This document shows positions 1 to 8,892 of a stretch of 55,045 nucleotides of DNA, one piece after another. The position numbers and the translations under genes are program-made. Where the stretch lies: contig CAZFVR010000009.1 of assembly GCA_964522215.1 (NCBI GenBank), positions 1 through 55,045 of the forward strand. The letters run 5' to 3'. The notes beneath the pieces were generated by a model that was not told where the DNA came from, did no database searches, and saw nothing but the letters and a program-made list of their open reading frames with translations. The DNA is from CAG-390 sp964522215 (GTDB taxonomy: Bacteria > Bacillota > Clostridia > Oscillospirales > CAG-272). The number at the start of each line of letters is the position of its first letter. The first letter of the stretch is position 1.

Positions 1-1
1 G

Positions 2-106
2 CCTATGGCTGTCCCTGTTGTGTTTGATGAAGAAGAAAACGAGTCGAACCCCCTAAAAGCTCGCTCCGCGAGCTTGTATAACGCTCCTGCTCCGACGCGA
101 CATTAA
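2..106 (+). CDS. possible 3' end of a gene cut by the window edge
   Basis: A reading frame is open from the first bases and stops at TAA 104-106. The roughly 34 visible residues are acidic, then basic, and end in APAPTRH. An in-frame ATG lies at 5-7, but the sequence that would hold its ribosome binding site is outside the window. It could be the tail of a larger protein or a chance frame. I do not recognise it. Confidence 0.25.
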   Translation, partial: PMAVPVVFDEEENESNPLKARSASLYNAPAPTRH

Positions 107-240
107 GTCCTGACCGCCGGTTATCAGGGGGAATATCAATTAATTGAATAATGGTTTTCTCCTCTTTATTTACCTGTTTTCACTGCGTTTGACGAGCCCT
201 GTCACGCCAGATGCGCCTTTTGCTTGCCGCGAGATAATTG

Positions 241-266
241 TCATATCCTGTATTTTTGCATACACT
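241..266 (+). promoter_or_regulatory. possible sporulation sigma-E-like promoter
   Basis: GCATACACT at 258-266 fits the sigma-E -10 element (CATACAMT). TCATATC at 241-247 resembles the -35 element (KMATATT), but the 11-nt spacing is shorter than usual. The site lies 60 bp before a Cys-rich gene that looks spore-related. Only the -10 match is convincing. Confidence 0.3.
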
Positions 267-325
267 GTAACTGAGGGGCGGCGTCGTACGCCGCTGCAGC
301 TCAACGAAATACGGAGGTAATACAA

Positions 326-1162
326 ATGGCTGAAAACAGGTTTGGCTGTTCAGGCGGCGGGGGAGGGCGTGAGACCTGCTGCATTGAGACCGGGCGAATA
401 TTTGACAGCTGTCGCGATCGCGACTGCTACGAGAATGTGCGTGTCACCCTTACAGATTGCGGTTGCGATATTATAAACCGTACCGGAAATATCCGCGCAA
501 AGGATGCAAGCATTGCATGGACATATATCGGGATAGATCCTGTGCGTTTTAACCGCGGCTTTTATACCGTAAACATCAGATTTTTTGTTAAGATAACCTT
601 TGAGGCCTGCACCGGCGGTTGCAAACCGCAGGAATTTGAGGGCATCGCAGTGCTTGATAAGCGTGTAGTCCTTTATGGTGGCGAGAGCAATGTTAACATA
701 TTCCGATCCGGCGACAATGCATATGACCTTTGCCGCGCCGATGAAAAATGCGAGGCGGTAAGAAATATGCCGGAGGCAGTGGTAGAGGCCGTTGACCCGA
801 TAATCTTGAGCAGTGCCGTGTTTGAACGTGCGCCCGGCAGTCCTTGCTGTTGTTGCTGTGAGATACCCGCGCAGGTAGCGGCGCGCATGGAGGGGTCGAT
901 ATCTCCGCGCGATGCGGAAAATGCAAGATATCTTACCGTATCGGTTGGTATCTTCTCGGTCATTCGCCTTGTGCGCCCGGCACAGCTGCTTATAAGCGCG
1001 ACCGAATATGCAGTTCCCGATAAAGAATGCGTGGCGCCAAAAGAAGAAAATCCATGCTCGATCTTTCGCACTATGTCCTTCCCGGTGACAGAATTTAATC
1101 CGCCGATAACCCCCGCCGCGCCGTGTGAGCGCGCTACAGGGCACTGCGGTGGTGCGGTGTGA
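326..1162 (+). CDS. Cys-rich conserved clostridial protein, probably spore-associated
   Basis: This 278-residue soluble protein has no signal peptide or membrane segment. It starts with a Gly-rich stretch and then a Cys-rich segment (ETCCIETGRIFDSCRDRDC, residues 16-34). It has about 20 cysteines, including five in a row at residues 174-178, and pairs such as CGC at 45-47 and CTGGC at 95-99. From memory, proteins with this N-terminal DSCRDxDC pattern are common in spore-forming Clostridia as hypotheticals and have been linked to the spore coat or exosporium; that link is an inference here. The ribosome binding site GGAGG lies 8 nt before the ATG. A sigma-E-like -10 element upstream fits mother-cell expression. 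A bidirectional terminator follows. Confidence 0.6.
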   Translation: MAENRFGCSGGGGGRETCCIETGRIFDSCRDRDCYENVRVTLTDCGCDIINRTGNIRAKDASIAWTYIGIDPVRFNRGFYTVNIRFFVKITFEACTGGCKPQEFEGIAVLDKRVVLYGGESNVNIFRSGDNAYDLCRADEKCEAVRNMPEAVVEAVDPIILSSAVFERAPGSPCCCCCEIPAQVAARMEGSISPRDAENARYLTVSVGIFSVIRLVRPAQLLISATEYAVPDKECVAPKEENPCSIFRTMSFPVTEFNPPITPAAPCERATGHCGGAV

Positions 1163-1203
1163 CTGCCGTGTCGGCTTATAAGTGAGCAGGGAAGAGTGAA
1201 ATC

Positions 1204-1250
1204 AAACAGCATCCCCGGCTGACCTTTCGATCACGTCGGGGATGCTGTTT
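1204..1250. terminator. bidirectional rho-independent terminator
   Basis: A perfect 14-bp inverted repeat (AAACAGCATCCCCG at 1204-1217, its complement at 1237-1250) has A/T runs on both sides. It sits between the convergent Cys-rich gene and clpX and can serve both. Confidence 0.8.
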
Positions 1251-1264
1251 GCTGTGAGCGGATA

Positions 1265-2638
1265 TCACTCTTCGGTTGCCGCATAGTCGTTGCTCGGTGC
1301 AGTGCTATCGGAATCGTTAGCTTTTTTTGCTTTCTTGTTTTTTAGCTTCAGTACAGCTTCACCCTTACCGCGCACAAAGTCGGCGGTAATTGTCACGCCG
1401 CCAACGTCATCACGTGATGGCAACTCGTACATGAGCCCGGTCATTAAGGATTCAAGTATCGAGCGCAGGCCTCGCGCACCTATGTTGCGTTCAAGTGCCA
1501 TTTGCGCTATCTCCTCGATAGCGCCGGGAGCAAAATCGAGTTTAATGCCGTCAAGCTCAAACAGCTTTGCGTATTGCTTTATAAGAGCATTGCGCGGCTC
1601 GCTGATGATCCTGACCAGTGCGTTGCGGTCAAGCTTTGTAAGCGGTACGATGACCGGCAAACGCCCCACAAGCTCGGGGATAAGACCGTACTTTACTATA
1701 TCATGAGGGTTTACATCCTCAAATATCTTATCGCTGTCTTCGTGGGTGGCCTCGCTGAGTTCGCTCTTAAAGCCGATCAGCTGTTTGCCGTGGCGCTTTT
1801 CGATTATCTTGTCCAGACCATCAAACGCGCCGCCGCAGATGAAAAGAATATTCTCGGTATTGATCTGTATAAATTCCTGGTTGGGGTGCTTTCTGCCGCC
1901 CTGTGGGGGAACATTTGATACCGTGCCCTCAAGGATCTTGAGCAGGGCCTGTTGAACTCCCTCTCCCGAAACATCGCGGGTGATTGATCTGTTTTCGCTC
2001 TTGCGCGAGATCTTATCCACCTCATCGATGTATATGATGCCCATCTCGGCACGCTCGATGTCATAATCCGCAGCCTGTATCAGACGCAGAAGAATGTTTT
2101 CAACATCCTCGCCGACGTATCCTGCTTCGGTGAGGGTGGTAGCATCAGCTATTGCAAAAGGAACTTTTAGTGTTTTTGCAAGCGTTTGGGCGAGATATGT
2201 CTTGCCAACGCCGGTGGGCCCTATCAGCAAAACATTGCTTTTTTGAATGTCAACTTCACTTTCGGTATTCTCATACCGGTCTTCTTTGCGCTTGCCGCGG
2301 GATCTCTTTTTGCTGTCCTTTTTTGAAAGGATGCGCTTGTAGTGATTGTAAACGGCAACCGAGAGTGCTATCTTGGCCTCATCCTGCCCTATGACGTACT
2401 CGTCAAGCGCCTCTTTGATCTTTACTGGCTTTGGCAGCTCGTCATAGCTGAGCGGCATATCATCAGTCGCGGAGGAGTTTTCAATAAAATCGTTGTCGTC
2501 AATTATCTCATCGCATGCTCGCACGCAGAAATCACAAATATAAAGACCGTTTGTGGCGGGTATCAGAAAATTGCAATCATTTTCGGATCTGCCGCAAAAA
2601 GCACAGCGGTGCAGATGTTCGTTGTTTTTGGAGGGCAT
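1265..2638 (-). CDS. clpX: ATP-dependent Clp protease ATP-binding subunit ClpX
   Basis: ClpX is the AAA+ unfoldase that feeds substrates to ClpP in the cytoplasm. Read from the ATG at 2638, the protein has 457 residues. It opens with a four-Cys zinc-binding domain (HRCAFC, then ICDFC). The pore-loop motif GYVGED, Walker A GPTGVGKT, Walker B IIYIDEVDKI and the ClpP-docking loop LIGF follow. An ATG 78 nt further upstream (2716) keeps the frame open. I prefer 2638 because it leaves the usual dozen residues before the first zinc Cys and has AAAGG upstream, while 2716 has no Shine-Dalgarno site. A Lys/Arg-rich insert just before the Walker A region is longer than in typical ClpX. It lies directly downstream of clpP. 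Confidence 0.95.
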   Translation of the reverse strand: MPSKNNEHLHRCAFCGRSENDCNFLIPATNGLYICDFCVRACDEIIDDNDFIENSSATDDMPLSYDELPKPVKIKEALDEYVIGQDEAKIALSVAVYNHYKRILSKKDSKKRSRGKRKEDRYENTESEVDIQKSNVLLIGPTGVGKTYLAQTLAKTLKVPFAIADATTLTEAGYVGEDVENILLRLIQAADYDIERAEMGIIYIDEVDKISRKSENRSITRDVSGEGVQQALLKILEGTVSNVPPQGGRKHPNQEFIQINTENILFICGGAFDGLDKIIEKRHGKQLIGFKSELSEATHEDSDKIFEDVNPHDIVKYGLIPELVGRLPVIVPLTKLDRNALVRIISEPRNALIKQYAKLFELDGIKLDFAPGAIEEIAQMALERNIGARGLRSILESLMTGLMYELPSRDDVGGVTITADFVRGKGEAVLKLKNKKAKKANDSDSTAPSNDYAATEE

Positions 2639-2780
2639 TATTATTCCATGCCTTTCGGGGCAGCTTTCGTAAAAGCGGCCGTTACGTGAAAATGTGTATT
2701 TAGAGTCATGCTCCATTTTTCACGCTGATTTATTGTCTTGCTTTGGCTATTGTTGGCTTCTTATAGAGCTATAGAGCCTA

Positions 2781-3395
2781 TCAGTGGTGGTCTATTATGC
2801 GGTCGATGAGGCCGTACTCCAGTGCCTGCTTTGCGGTCATAAAATTGTCGCGCTCTGTATCGCGCTCGATGGTCTCATAGGACTGACCCGTATGCTCGGC
2901 GAGGATCTTATTTAATGTTTCGCGCGTGCGAAGAAGCAGATCGGCACGGATCTTTATATCACTGCACTGACCCTGCGCACCGCCGGAGGGCTGGTGTATC
3001 ATTATCTCGCTGTGGGGAAGTGCCAAACGCTTGCCCTTTGTACCTGCGGCAAGCAGAAACGCGCCCATGCTGGCGGCCATGCCTATGCAAATGGTGGTGA
3101 CATCGCACTTTACAAACTGCATGGTGTCGTAAATGGCCATACCGGCTGTAACAGATCCGCCGGGGCTGTTGATGTAAAATGATATATCCTTATCGGGGTC
3201 GACCGATTCCAGATACAGCATCTGTGCGACTATCAGCGACGAGGTAAGGTCGTTGACCTCGTCGGAAAGGAAGATTATACGGTCGTTGAGCAGGCGTGAA
3301 AAGATATCATATGAACGCTCACCGCGTCCGTCCTGCTCTATAACGTACGGCATACTGGCCGCACGGATGATGTCCGCTCCGTTATTGTTTGCCAT
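2781..3395 (-). CDS. clpP: ATP-dependent Clp protease proteolytic subunit ClpP
   Basis: ClpP is the serine peptidase chamber that degrades proteins unfolded by ClpX. The 204-residue protein has the family length. The catalytic triad is visible: Ser109 in GMAASMGAF, His134 in IMIHQPSGG and Asp183 in TERDNFM. The oxyanion-side INSPGG motif is at about 76-81. It lies between tig and clpX on the same strand, the standard Firmicutes order. Confidence 0.96.
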   Translation of the reverse strand: MANNNGADIIRAASMPYVIEQDGRGERSYDIFSRLLNDRIIFLSDEVNDLTSSLIVAQMLYLESVDPDKDISFYINSPGGSVTAGMAIYDTMQFVKCDVTTICIGMAASMGAFLLAAGTKGKRLALPHSEIMIHQPSGGAQGQCSDIKIRADLLLRTRETLNKILAEHTGQSYETIERDTERDNFMTAKQALEYGLIDRIIDHH

Positions 3396-3482
3396 TTTAC
3401 TCTCCGTTCCGCCGCCCGGCGGCGGCCAAAATAAAAATTGATTTGGATCTGATAACTAATATGATCCGAGGGATGTTCTTTT

Positions 3483-3516
3483 ATCGGGGCTGACGAAAAC
3501 TGACGCCAGCCCCGAT
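3483..3516. other. stem-loop between tig and clpP
   Basis: A perfect 10-bp inverted repeat (ATCGGGGCTG at 3483-3492, CAGCCCCGAT at 3507-3516) encloses a 14-nt loop. Neither strand has a proper U-run after the stem. An mRNA processing or partial-termination hairpin is therefore as likely as a true terminator. Confidence 0.5.
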
Positions 3517-3587
3517 GGGATATTAAATTCTTTTATACTTTGGAGTTTTGCTGTGTCTTGAGACGAGTTGCCTCGATGTTACCCCGA

Positions 3588-4922
3588 TCACTCGGCGTCG
3601 GTCGACTCGTCGGCGGTCGCGGGTGCCTCGGGCGCCTTATCAAGGTATGTTACCTTGGCGGCAGACTTTACAAGATCCAGAGTCTTTCTCATGATCAGTG
3701 AGTGGCTGATCTCGTCGGCAGGGAGGTTCTCCTTGGCGTAATCAAGCTCTACACTGTATGCCTTGGCAATGTTCTCGTATTCCGCATTGATCTCATCCTC
3801 GGATACCTCAACACCCTCAAGCTCTGCGATCTTTTCAAGAGCCAGCTCTGTCTTTACATGCTTGAGTGCGGAGGGGCGTACCTGCTCCTTGTACTGATCA
3901 AGCGTCATATCAAAGTACTTGAGGTACATAGAGAGCTGGAGTCCCTGCATCTGCATTCTGGTCTCGCTCTCTCTTACCTGAGCCTCGACCTCTGCATCTA
4001 CCATGCTCTCGGGAATCTCGGCTACAAGCAGCGCGGAGAGTGCATCCTCTACCTTTTCTGCAAGCTCGTTGTCGGCGGTATCTTTATGTCTCTGCTCGAT
4101 TTTTGACACAAGATCGCTGCGGTATTCAGCAAATGTGTTGAATTCGGAAACATCAACTGCAAAATCGTCATCCGGCTCGGGGAGCTCGGTCTTTTCGATG
4201 GCATTGAGCTTTACTTTAAATACAGCGGCCTTGCCGGCAAGCTCTGCGGCTCCGTACTGCTCGGGGAATGTAACGTTAACGTCAAATTCTTCACCGATAT
4301 TCTTGCCAACGATGCCCTCTTCAAAGCCGGGGATGAATTGGCCGGAGCCAAGCTTGAGGTGGTGGCCGGAATCCTTGCCGCCGTCAAATGCAACACCGTC
4401 AACAAAACCCTCGTAGTCGATAACGGCAGTGTCGCCCATCTCTGCGGGACGGTCGGTGATCTCAAGCTCGCGGGCGTTTCTCTCGCGAACGGTCATGATC
4501 TCGCGCTCCACCTCCTCGTCGGTGACGGGAGCAAGAACTACGGATGCCTCAATGCCCTTGTAGTTTTCAATGGACACCTCGGGCTTTACATACATTTCGG
4601 CCTTGAGTACGACCTCGTTCTCGTCTATAGAAACGATGTCAAATTCAGGACGGGAAACTACCTGCTTGCCGGCGGCATCAACGATAGCTGAATAGTTGGC
4701 GTTGATTATGTTGTTGATGGCATCCTCAAGAAAAATGCCTGTACCGTACATCTTTTCGATAATGGCGCGCGGTGCTTTGCCGCGTCTGAAGCCGGGAACG
4801 TTGAAATTTTTGGACTTCTCGTGGAAGACGCGAGACTTTTCTGCCTCAAGTGCCTCGGCGGTTTCCGAAAACTCAACTGTGCAAAGATTCTTTTCGTTGA
4901 TCTCTGTTTTTTTGATTGTCAT
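3588..4922 (-). CDS. tig: trigger factor, ribosome-bound chaperone
   Basis: Trigger factor binds the ribosome exit tunnel and folds nascent chains; its middle domain is an FKBP-type prolyl isomerase. Read from ATG 4922 it has 444 residues, the usual size. The ribosome-docking signature GFRRGKAPR is at residues 44-52. The FKBP domain (GDTAVIDYEGFVDG to LGSGQFIPGFEEGIVG) comes next, then the helical C-terminal arms. The frame stays open upstream to 5018, but the family starts at MTIKKTE and AGAAAGG precedes that ATG. The acidic C-terminal tail is ordinary. It heads the tig-clpP-clpX group. Confidence 0.95.
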   Translation of the reverse strand: MTIKKTEINEKNLCTVEFSETAEALEAEKSRVFHEKSKNFNVPGFRRGKAPRAIIEKMYGTGIFLEDAINNIINANYSAIVDAAGKQVVSRPEFDIVSIDENEVVLKAEMYVKPEVSIENYKGIEASVVLAPVTDEEVEREIMTVRERNARELEITDRPAEMGDTAVIDYEGFVDGVAFDGGKDSGHHLKLGSGQFIPGFEEGIVGKNIGEEFDVNVTFPEQYGAAELAGKAAVFKVKLNAIEKTELPEPDDDFAVDVSEFNTFAEYRSDLVSKIEQRHKDTADNELAEKVEDALSALLVAEIPESMVDAEVEAQVRESETRMQMQGLQLSMYLKYFDMTLDQYKEQVRPSALKHVKTELALEKIAELEGVEVSEDEINAEYENIAKAYSVELDYAKENLPADEISHSLIMRKTLDLVKSAAKVTYLDKAPEAPATADESTDAE

Positions 4923-4990
4923 TGTTGACCATACCTTTCTTACAACGCGCCCGAGATAGCTCTTGCGGGCACAATTTTTCACATTATTAT

Positions 4991-5018
4991 ATTTTACTAT
5001 AAATTTATTATATGTCAA
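4991..5018 (-). promoter_or_regulatory. sigma-A promoter of tig
   Basis: On the minus strand, TTGACA (5018-5013) is followed after 16 nt by TAAAAT (4996-4991), about 70 nt before the tig start. I see no CtsR or CIRCE repeat nearby. Confidence 0.65.
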
Positions 5019-5081
5019 GCCCTAAAAACGAAATTCATCGGATTTTGCATTAAAAATCGCGTTTTTTTACTTTTAGAGCGT

Positions 5082-5825
5082 TCAAATATCGATCCTTTGC
5101 GGGCAAAAGCTCAGGTGATCTGCCGAAATAAGTCTGAACTCTATATCTTTATACAAAAATGGCGCGCGCTCGGCATACTCACTGTGTATATGGCCAAAAT
5201 AGCATTTTTTCACACCGTGCCGTAAAAGTACATCAATTATCCCTTCCGCAACAGCTCCGTTCCATACGGGCGGGAAGTGTAAAAATGCGATAATGGGCGG
5301 TTGCTCTGTTGTGCCGGGGACGCGGGAGGCTATCAGCTCCTCGGCGGCCTTTATGCTCATCTCAAGGCGCATCGTCTCACGGTTTACTATCTTTTGCCAG
5401 TCTGTATCGCCTACGGTCTTTTGTGATGCCTCATCAAAAAACCAGCCGCGCGCACCGCATATAACGGCGCCTTCAAGGATATACGCATTGTTGTATAATA
5501 TGTTGAGAGTTGAAAATGAGTTTTCTGAAAAAAAAGCGTTCATTTTGGCTGCGGTCGCCCACCAAAAATCGTGGTTTCCCTTGCCGATGTATTTATTCCC
5601 GGGCAGTGAATCTATAAACGCAAAGTCACCGCGTGCGTCGTCAAGGTTCATAGCCCAGGATATATCTCCGGGTATCACCACGGTATCCTCCGGGGCTACC
5701 ACGGCTCGCCAGTTGCGTTCAAGGCGATTTTGTGAGTCCACCCACCGCCGCCCAAAGACGTCCATTGACTTGGCCGCGCCCTCGGCGCCAGGTAGATGCA
5801 GATCAGCTATCGTAAAAATTGGCAT
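5082..5825 (-). CDS. calcineurin-like metallophosphoesterase
   Basis: This 247-residue cytosolic phosphoesterase has the dinuclear-metal motifs in order: IADLHL near the N-terminus (D-x-H), PGDISW (GD), GKGNHDFWW (GNHD), a late histidine region AFLHFP, and YFGHIHSEY (GHxH). The family includes predicted phosphohydrolases of unknown substrate (COG1768-like). The start at 5825 has GAGG 8 nt upstream and puts the metal motif right at the N-terminus; the frame stays open to 5888. It is a lone gene between tig and a divergent DUF1540 gene. Confidence 0.85.
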   Translation of the reverse strand: MPIFTIADLHLPGAEGAAKSMDVFGRRWVDSQNRLERNWRAVVAPEDTVVIPGDISWAMNLDDARGDFAFIDSLPGNKYIGKGNHDFWWATAAKMNAFFSENSFSTLNILYNNAYILEGAVICGARGWFFDEASQKTVGDTDWQKIVNRETMRLEMSIKAAEELIASRVPGTTEQPPIIAFLHFPPVWNGAVAEGIIDVLLRHGVKKCYFGHIHSEYAERAPFLYKDIEFRLISADHLSFCPQRIDI

Positions 5826-5988
5826 GTGTGACCTCGGTTCGGCTTGTTTTGTGAATAGCATTCTGTTTTTCGGGCAAAATAACTGCAAGCCGATAGTCGC
5901 GCATGGGCAAATGTGCGTTGTGCATCGGTAAATAAGCGGTCATGCCATGGCAGACCCGAAAACAGAAGATAAGTGAGGATGATCTAAA

Positions 5989-6198
5989 ATGGAAGAAAAG
6001 TTCAGCTCCGATCGCGAGTGTCGCGGCAAGGGATGCGGATGCAAGCACCTTGAGGGTATCGTCTGCGATGTTAAAAATTGCGCTCATCACAGCGGCGAGT
6101 GCTATTGCACCGCAAAACAGATACTTGTAGGTCCAACAAATGCCGCAACATGCGGTGCAACCGAATGCGCCACATTCAAGCCGAGAGATAACGGCTAA
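5989..6198 (+). CDS. DUF1540 protein, small Cys-rich
   Basis: This 69-residue protein carries the DUF1540 pattern: VCDVKNCAHHSGECYCTA at residues 25-42, then a Val-Gly turn, and a second Cys pair ending in CATFKPR. The spaced Cys and His residues suggest metal binding, but the function is unknown. Members are frequent in spore-forming Firmicutes. GAGG lies upstream of the ATG. A terminator follows at 6253. It overlaps no other gene. Confidence 0.8.
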   Translation: MEEKFSSDRECRGKGCGCKHLEGIVCDVKNCAHHSGECYCTAKQILVGPTNAATCGATECATFKPRDNG

Positions 6199-6252
6199 AG
6201 CAGGGTTTGCGGCTATCTATTAAGATCGATAAACACTCGCGGTGATCGCTAC

Positions 6253-6293
6253 GCGGGGCTGTTGTGTATCCGCGGCGGTACAAACAGCCCCGC
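6253..6293. terminator. terminator between the DUF1540 gene and thrC
   Basis: An 11-bp perfect stem (GCGGGGCTGTT at 6253-6263, AACAGCCCCGC at 6283-6293) is followed by a short T-rich stretch on the plus strand. It lies between convergent genes. Confidence 0.65.
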
Positions 6294-6332
6294 TTTACTT
6301 ATGCCGCTCGTCGAACTTACTGCCACACTTGA

Positions 6333-7832
6333 TCACTTAAGATAATGCAGCACGTCCTCCGGCATGTCTGCAGGGGCGATCACACGGTCAAATCTAACCG
6401 TGCGGCGATCGAGTCCGTCAAGCGGCGCGGGAATACGAGTGTCTGTGAGGCGCGAGAGCTCGCCGAGAGCCGCCGTACCCTCTGAGGTCGTCTTCCCGTC
6501 GGTGAGAGATGACAAAACGTCCTGCGCGAATTTATAGGGGCTGGCAGTCGATGCCACGAGCATGGGCAGACGGTCGTTGGCGGGGAGTTTTTCGAGATAT
6601 CTTTCGGTGCAGGAGACCGCGACTGCGGTATGTGTATCAAAGAGATATCCCTGCTCTGAAAAATGTCGCGCTATAGCCGCACCGGTCTGGTCCTCATCCG
6701 CGAAATATCCGTCAAAGCATTCGCGAATATCGCGGAGGGTGTCGGGCGATACGCTGTAGCACCCATTTGTCGAAAGCTCTGACATAAGCTTCTTGGTGGT
6801 TTCGGCATCTGTCATGAGATAAATCAGCCGCTCGAGGTTACTTGAGATAAGTATATCCATTGAGGGCGACATAGTGGTATAAAATTTGCGGTTGCGGTCG
6901 TATTTGCCCGTGGAGAGAAAATCGGTAAGTATGTTGTTGGAGTTCGAGGCGCAAACGAGTCGGCGGAGCGGCAGACCCATGCGGCGAGCAAGGTATGCGG
7001 CAAAAATATTGCCAAAGTTTCCGGTTGGAACTGCCACATCTATGCTGTCGCCCCAAGAAATGATCCCTGCATCCGCCATTTGGGCGTAGCCCGCATAGTA
7101 ATAAACGATCTGCGGTACAAGGCGGCCCCAGTTGATGGAGTTGGCACTGGAGAGAAAATATCCGCGGCGGTCAAGTGCATCGCGCATTTCGGGATCGCCG
7201 AAAATGCTCTTAACGCCGGATTGTGCATCATCAAAGTTGCCCTTGATTGCGCAAACATCAACGTTTTGGCCCTCCTGGGTCATCATTTGAAGCTTTTGCA
7301 CACGGCTTACTCCGTCAACCGGGTAGAAAACCTTTATTGCAACGCCGGGGACATCCTTGTATCCCTCAAGCGCGGCTTTGCCTGTGTCACCGGATGTGGC
7401 AACCAAAACAAGAGCGGTGCGATCCTCGCCTGTCTTTTTCAGCGCACGTGAAAGCAGGCGGGGCATCAGCTGCAACGCCATATCCTTAAATGCTGATGTC
7501 GGACCGTGCCAAAGCTCCATGCACCACACGCCATCCCCCGCCTTTTTTATCGGCGCGGGAGTGCCGTCAAAATTTTGACCGTCATATGCGGCGGTGCAGT
7601 CTGCGCGAAGCTCCTCCTCCGTGTAATCGTCAAGGTAGAGGGAGAGTATCTTGACCGCGATATCGTTGTATCCCAGCCCGGAGAGCGAGCGAATAAAATC
7701 GATATCCGTTGCGGGTATCGTCTCCGGCAGATAAAGACCGCCATCCGGGGCAAGCCCGCGCTTTATGGCCTCGGCAGAGCTTATGCGCTCGGCGGCCTCA
7801 CCGCGTGTGTCGCGTGTGCTTATGTATTTCAT
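6333..7832 (-). CDS. thrC: threonine synthase
   Basis: ThrC converts O-phospho-L-homoserine to threonine with PLP in the cytoplasm. The 500-residue protein starts with MKYISTRD, typical of the class with an N-terminal Thr_synth_N domain (GLAPDGGLYLPE at 26-37). The PLP lysine is Lys116 in WHGPTSAFKD, and ATSGDTGKAA is the phosphate-binding loop. The frame extends 90 nt further upstream, but AAAGGA precedes 7832 and the family starts there. It is the last gene of a minus-strand run that begins with a putative homoserine kinase at 13083, so both late threonine steps may share a transcript. Confidence 0.93.
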   Translation of the reverse strand: MKYISTRDTRGEAAERISSAEAIKRGLAPDGGLYLPETIPATDIDFIRSLSGLGYNDIAVKILSLYLDDYTEEELRADCTAAYDGQNFDGTPAPIKKAGDGVWCMELWHGPTSAFKDMALQLMPRLLSRALKKTGEDRTALVLVATSGDTGKAALEGYKDVPGVAIKVFYPVDGVSRVQKLQMMTQEGQNVDVCAIKGNFDDAQSGVKSIFGDPEMRDALDRRGYFLSSANSINWGRLVPQIVYYYAGYAQMADAGIISWGDSIDVAVPTGNFGNIFAAYLARRMGLPLRRLVCASNSNNILTDFLSTGKYDRNRKFYTTMSPSMDILISSNLERLIYLMTDAETTKKLMSELSTNGCYSVSPDTLRDIRECFDGYFADEDQTGAAIARHFSEQGYLFDTHTAVAVSCTERYLEKLPANDRLPMLVASTASPYKFAQDVLSSLTDGKTTSEGTAALGELSRLTDTRIPAPLDGLDRRTVRFDRVIAPADMPEDVLHYLK

Positions 7833-7869
7833 GTGAGTGATTCCTTTCTTGATTTTTCTTTTTCGTTTT

Positions 7870-8820
7870 TTATTTTGCATCTGCGGCGCGTCCGATATTC
7901 CTTGAGGCAAATTCATATGCATTGCGCCAAAATATCTTTTCTATGTCATCGTCCGATATGCCGTCTTGCTGCAAAAGCGGTATCAATCTATCCATATCCC
8001 GCAAGTCATGCATGCCGTCGGGCAGGGTGGTGCCGTCAAGGTCTCCGCCAAGCGAGAGATTATCCACAGCACCTGCGGATATGTAATATTCAATGTGGCG
8101 AACAACATCTTTGATGCTTGCGCCGCCTTTATTGAGATGTGAGCGGCAAAGGCTTTCACCGATAAGTCCGCCTGTAGCCTTTATTGCTTCAATGTGGCGG
8201 TCGCGCAGGTTTCTTGTGTGTGCGTATGCCGTGTAAGCACAGGAATGTGAGGCAATGAATGGGCGGCCGTACTCGGCGGCGATAGCGACAACATCATCGG
8301 CCGATCTTTCTGAGGCGTGCGAGATATCGGGAATAATGCCAAGCTCAAAGCAACGGCGGGTCACCTGTTTGCCGAAATCGCTGAGTCCCGCATCTGTGTC
8401 ATGTGAGCCGCCTATTATCGTTTCTCCCGCCCAAAGCAGGGTCAAAACTCTCACCCCGCGCTCAAATAAAAGATCGAGCCTGGATATATCACCGCACAGG
8501 AGGCGTGCATCCTCAACGCTGAGCACAAAAGCGCCCTTTTTTTCTTCCCATGCGCGTTTTATATCATCGCCACTTTTGCAAAGCGCGGACGATGCGCTGT
8601 TTTTGGAGATTTCGGAGATAAAATTATCGGATATCGCCCAAAATCTTTGATAGGCTTCCTCGTCGCCGATCCTGTTATTGCTCCATACGGCGGAGACCTG
8701 ACCGTAGTTTTCGTATTTTTTCGCTTTTGTCAATGATATGTGCAGATCGTTATCTATCAGCGGCTGCCTTTTTTGCGCCAGCTCATAGGGCGTGTCGCAG
8801 TGCAGATCAAAAAGCTTCAT
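7870..8820 (-). CDS. membrane dipeptidase (renal dipeptidase family M19)
   Basis: This 316-residue zinc peptidase has the M19 layout: FDLHCDTPY with His7 and Asp9 as metal ligands, VEDARLL carrying the bridging acidic residue, ISHASERS and SHSCAYTAYAHTRNLRD with later His ligands, and GGDLDGT near the C-terminus. Bacterial members hydrolyse dipeptides, including D-amino-acid ones; the substrate here is unknown. No signal peptide is seen despite the family name. AGGA lies 8 nt before the ATG. It sits 37 bp before thrC and 72 bp after yraN. Confidence 0.88.
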   Translation of the reverse strand: MKLFDLHCDTPYELAQKRQPLIDNDLHISLTKAKKYENYGQVSAVWSNNRIGDEEAYQRFWAISDNFISEISKNSASSALCKSGDDIKRAWEEKKGAFVLSVEDARLLCGDISRLDLLFERGVRVLTLLWAGETIIGGSHDTDAGLSDFGKQVTRRCFELGIIPDISHASERSADDVVAIAAEYGRPFIASHSCAYTAYAHTRNLRDRHIEAIKATGGLIGESLCRSHLNKGGASIKDVVRHIEYYISAGAVDNLSLGGDLDGTTLPDGMHDLRDMDRLIPLLQQDGISDDDIEKIFWRNAYEFASRNIGRAADAK

Positions 8821-8892
8821 TTGTTTATCCTGCCTGCCTTTCTTTATTTCTGATCATCGTATTTTTTTGATTTTTGCAGTTTTCAAATTCCA

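Noticed and set aside
350..1144. A 264-codon open frame opposite the Cys-rich gene
   Set aside because: It is the shadow of the plus-strand gene, which has a good ribosome binding site and a family-like Cys pattern.
4923..5018. N-terminal extension of trigger factor
   Set aside because: The extra 32 residues do not match the family, they overlap the promoter, and ATG 4922 has a proper Shine-Dalgarno site.
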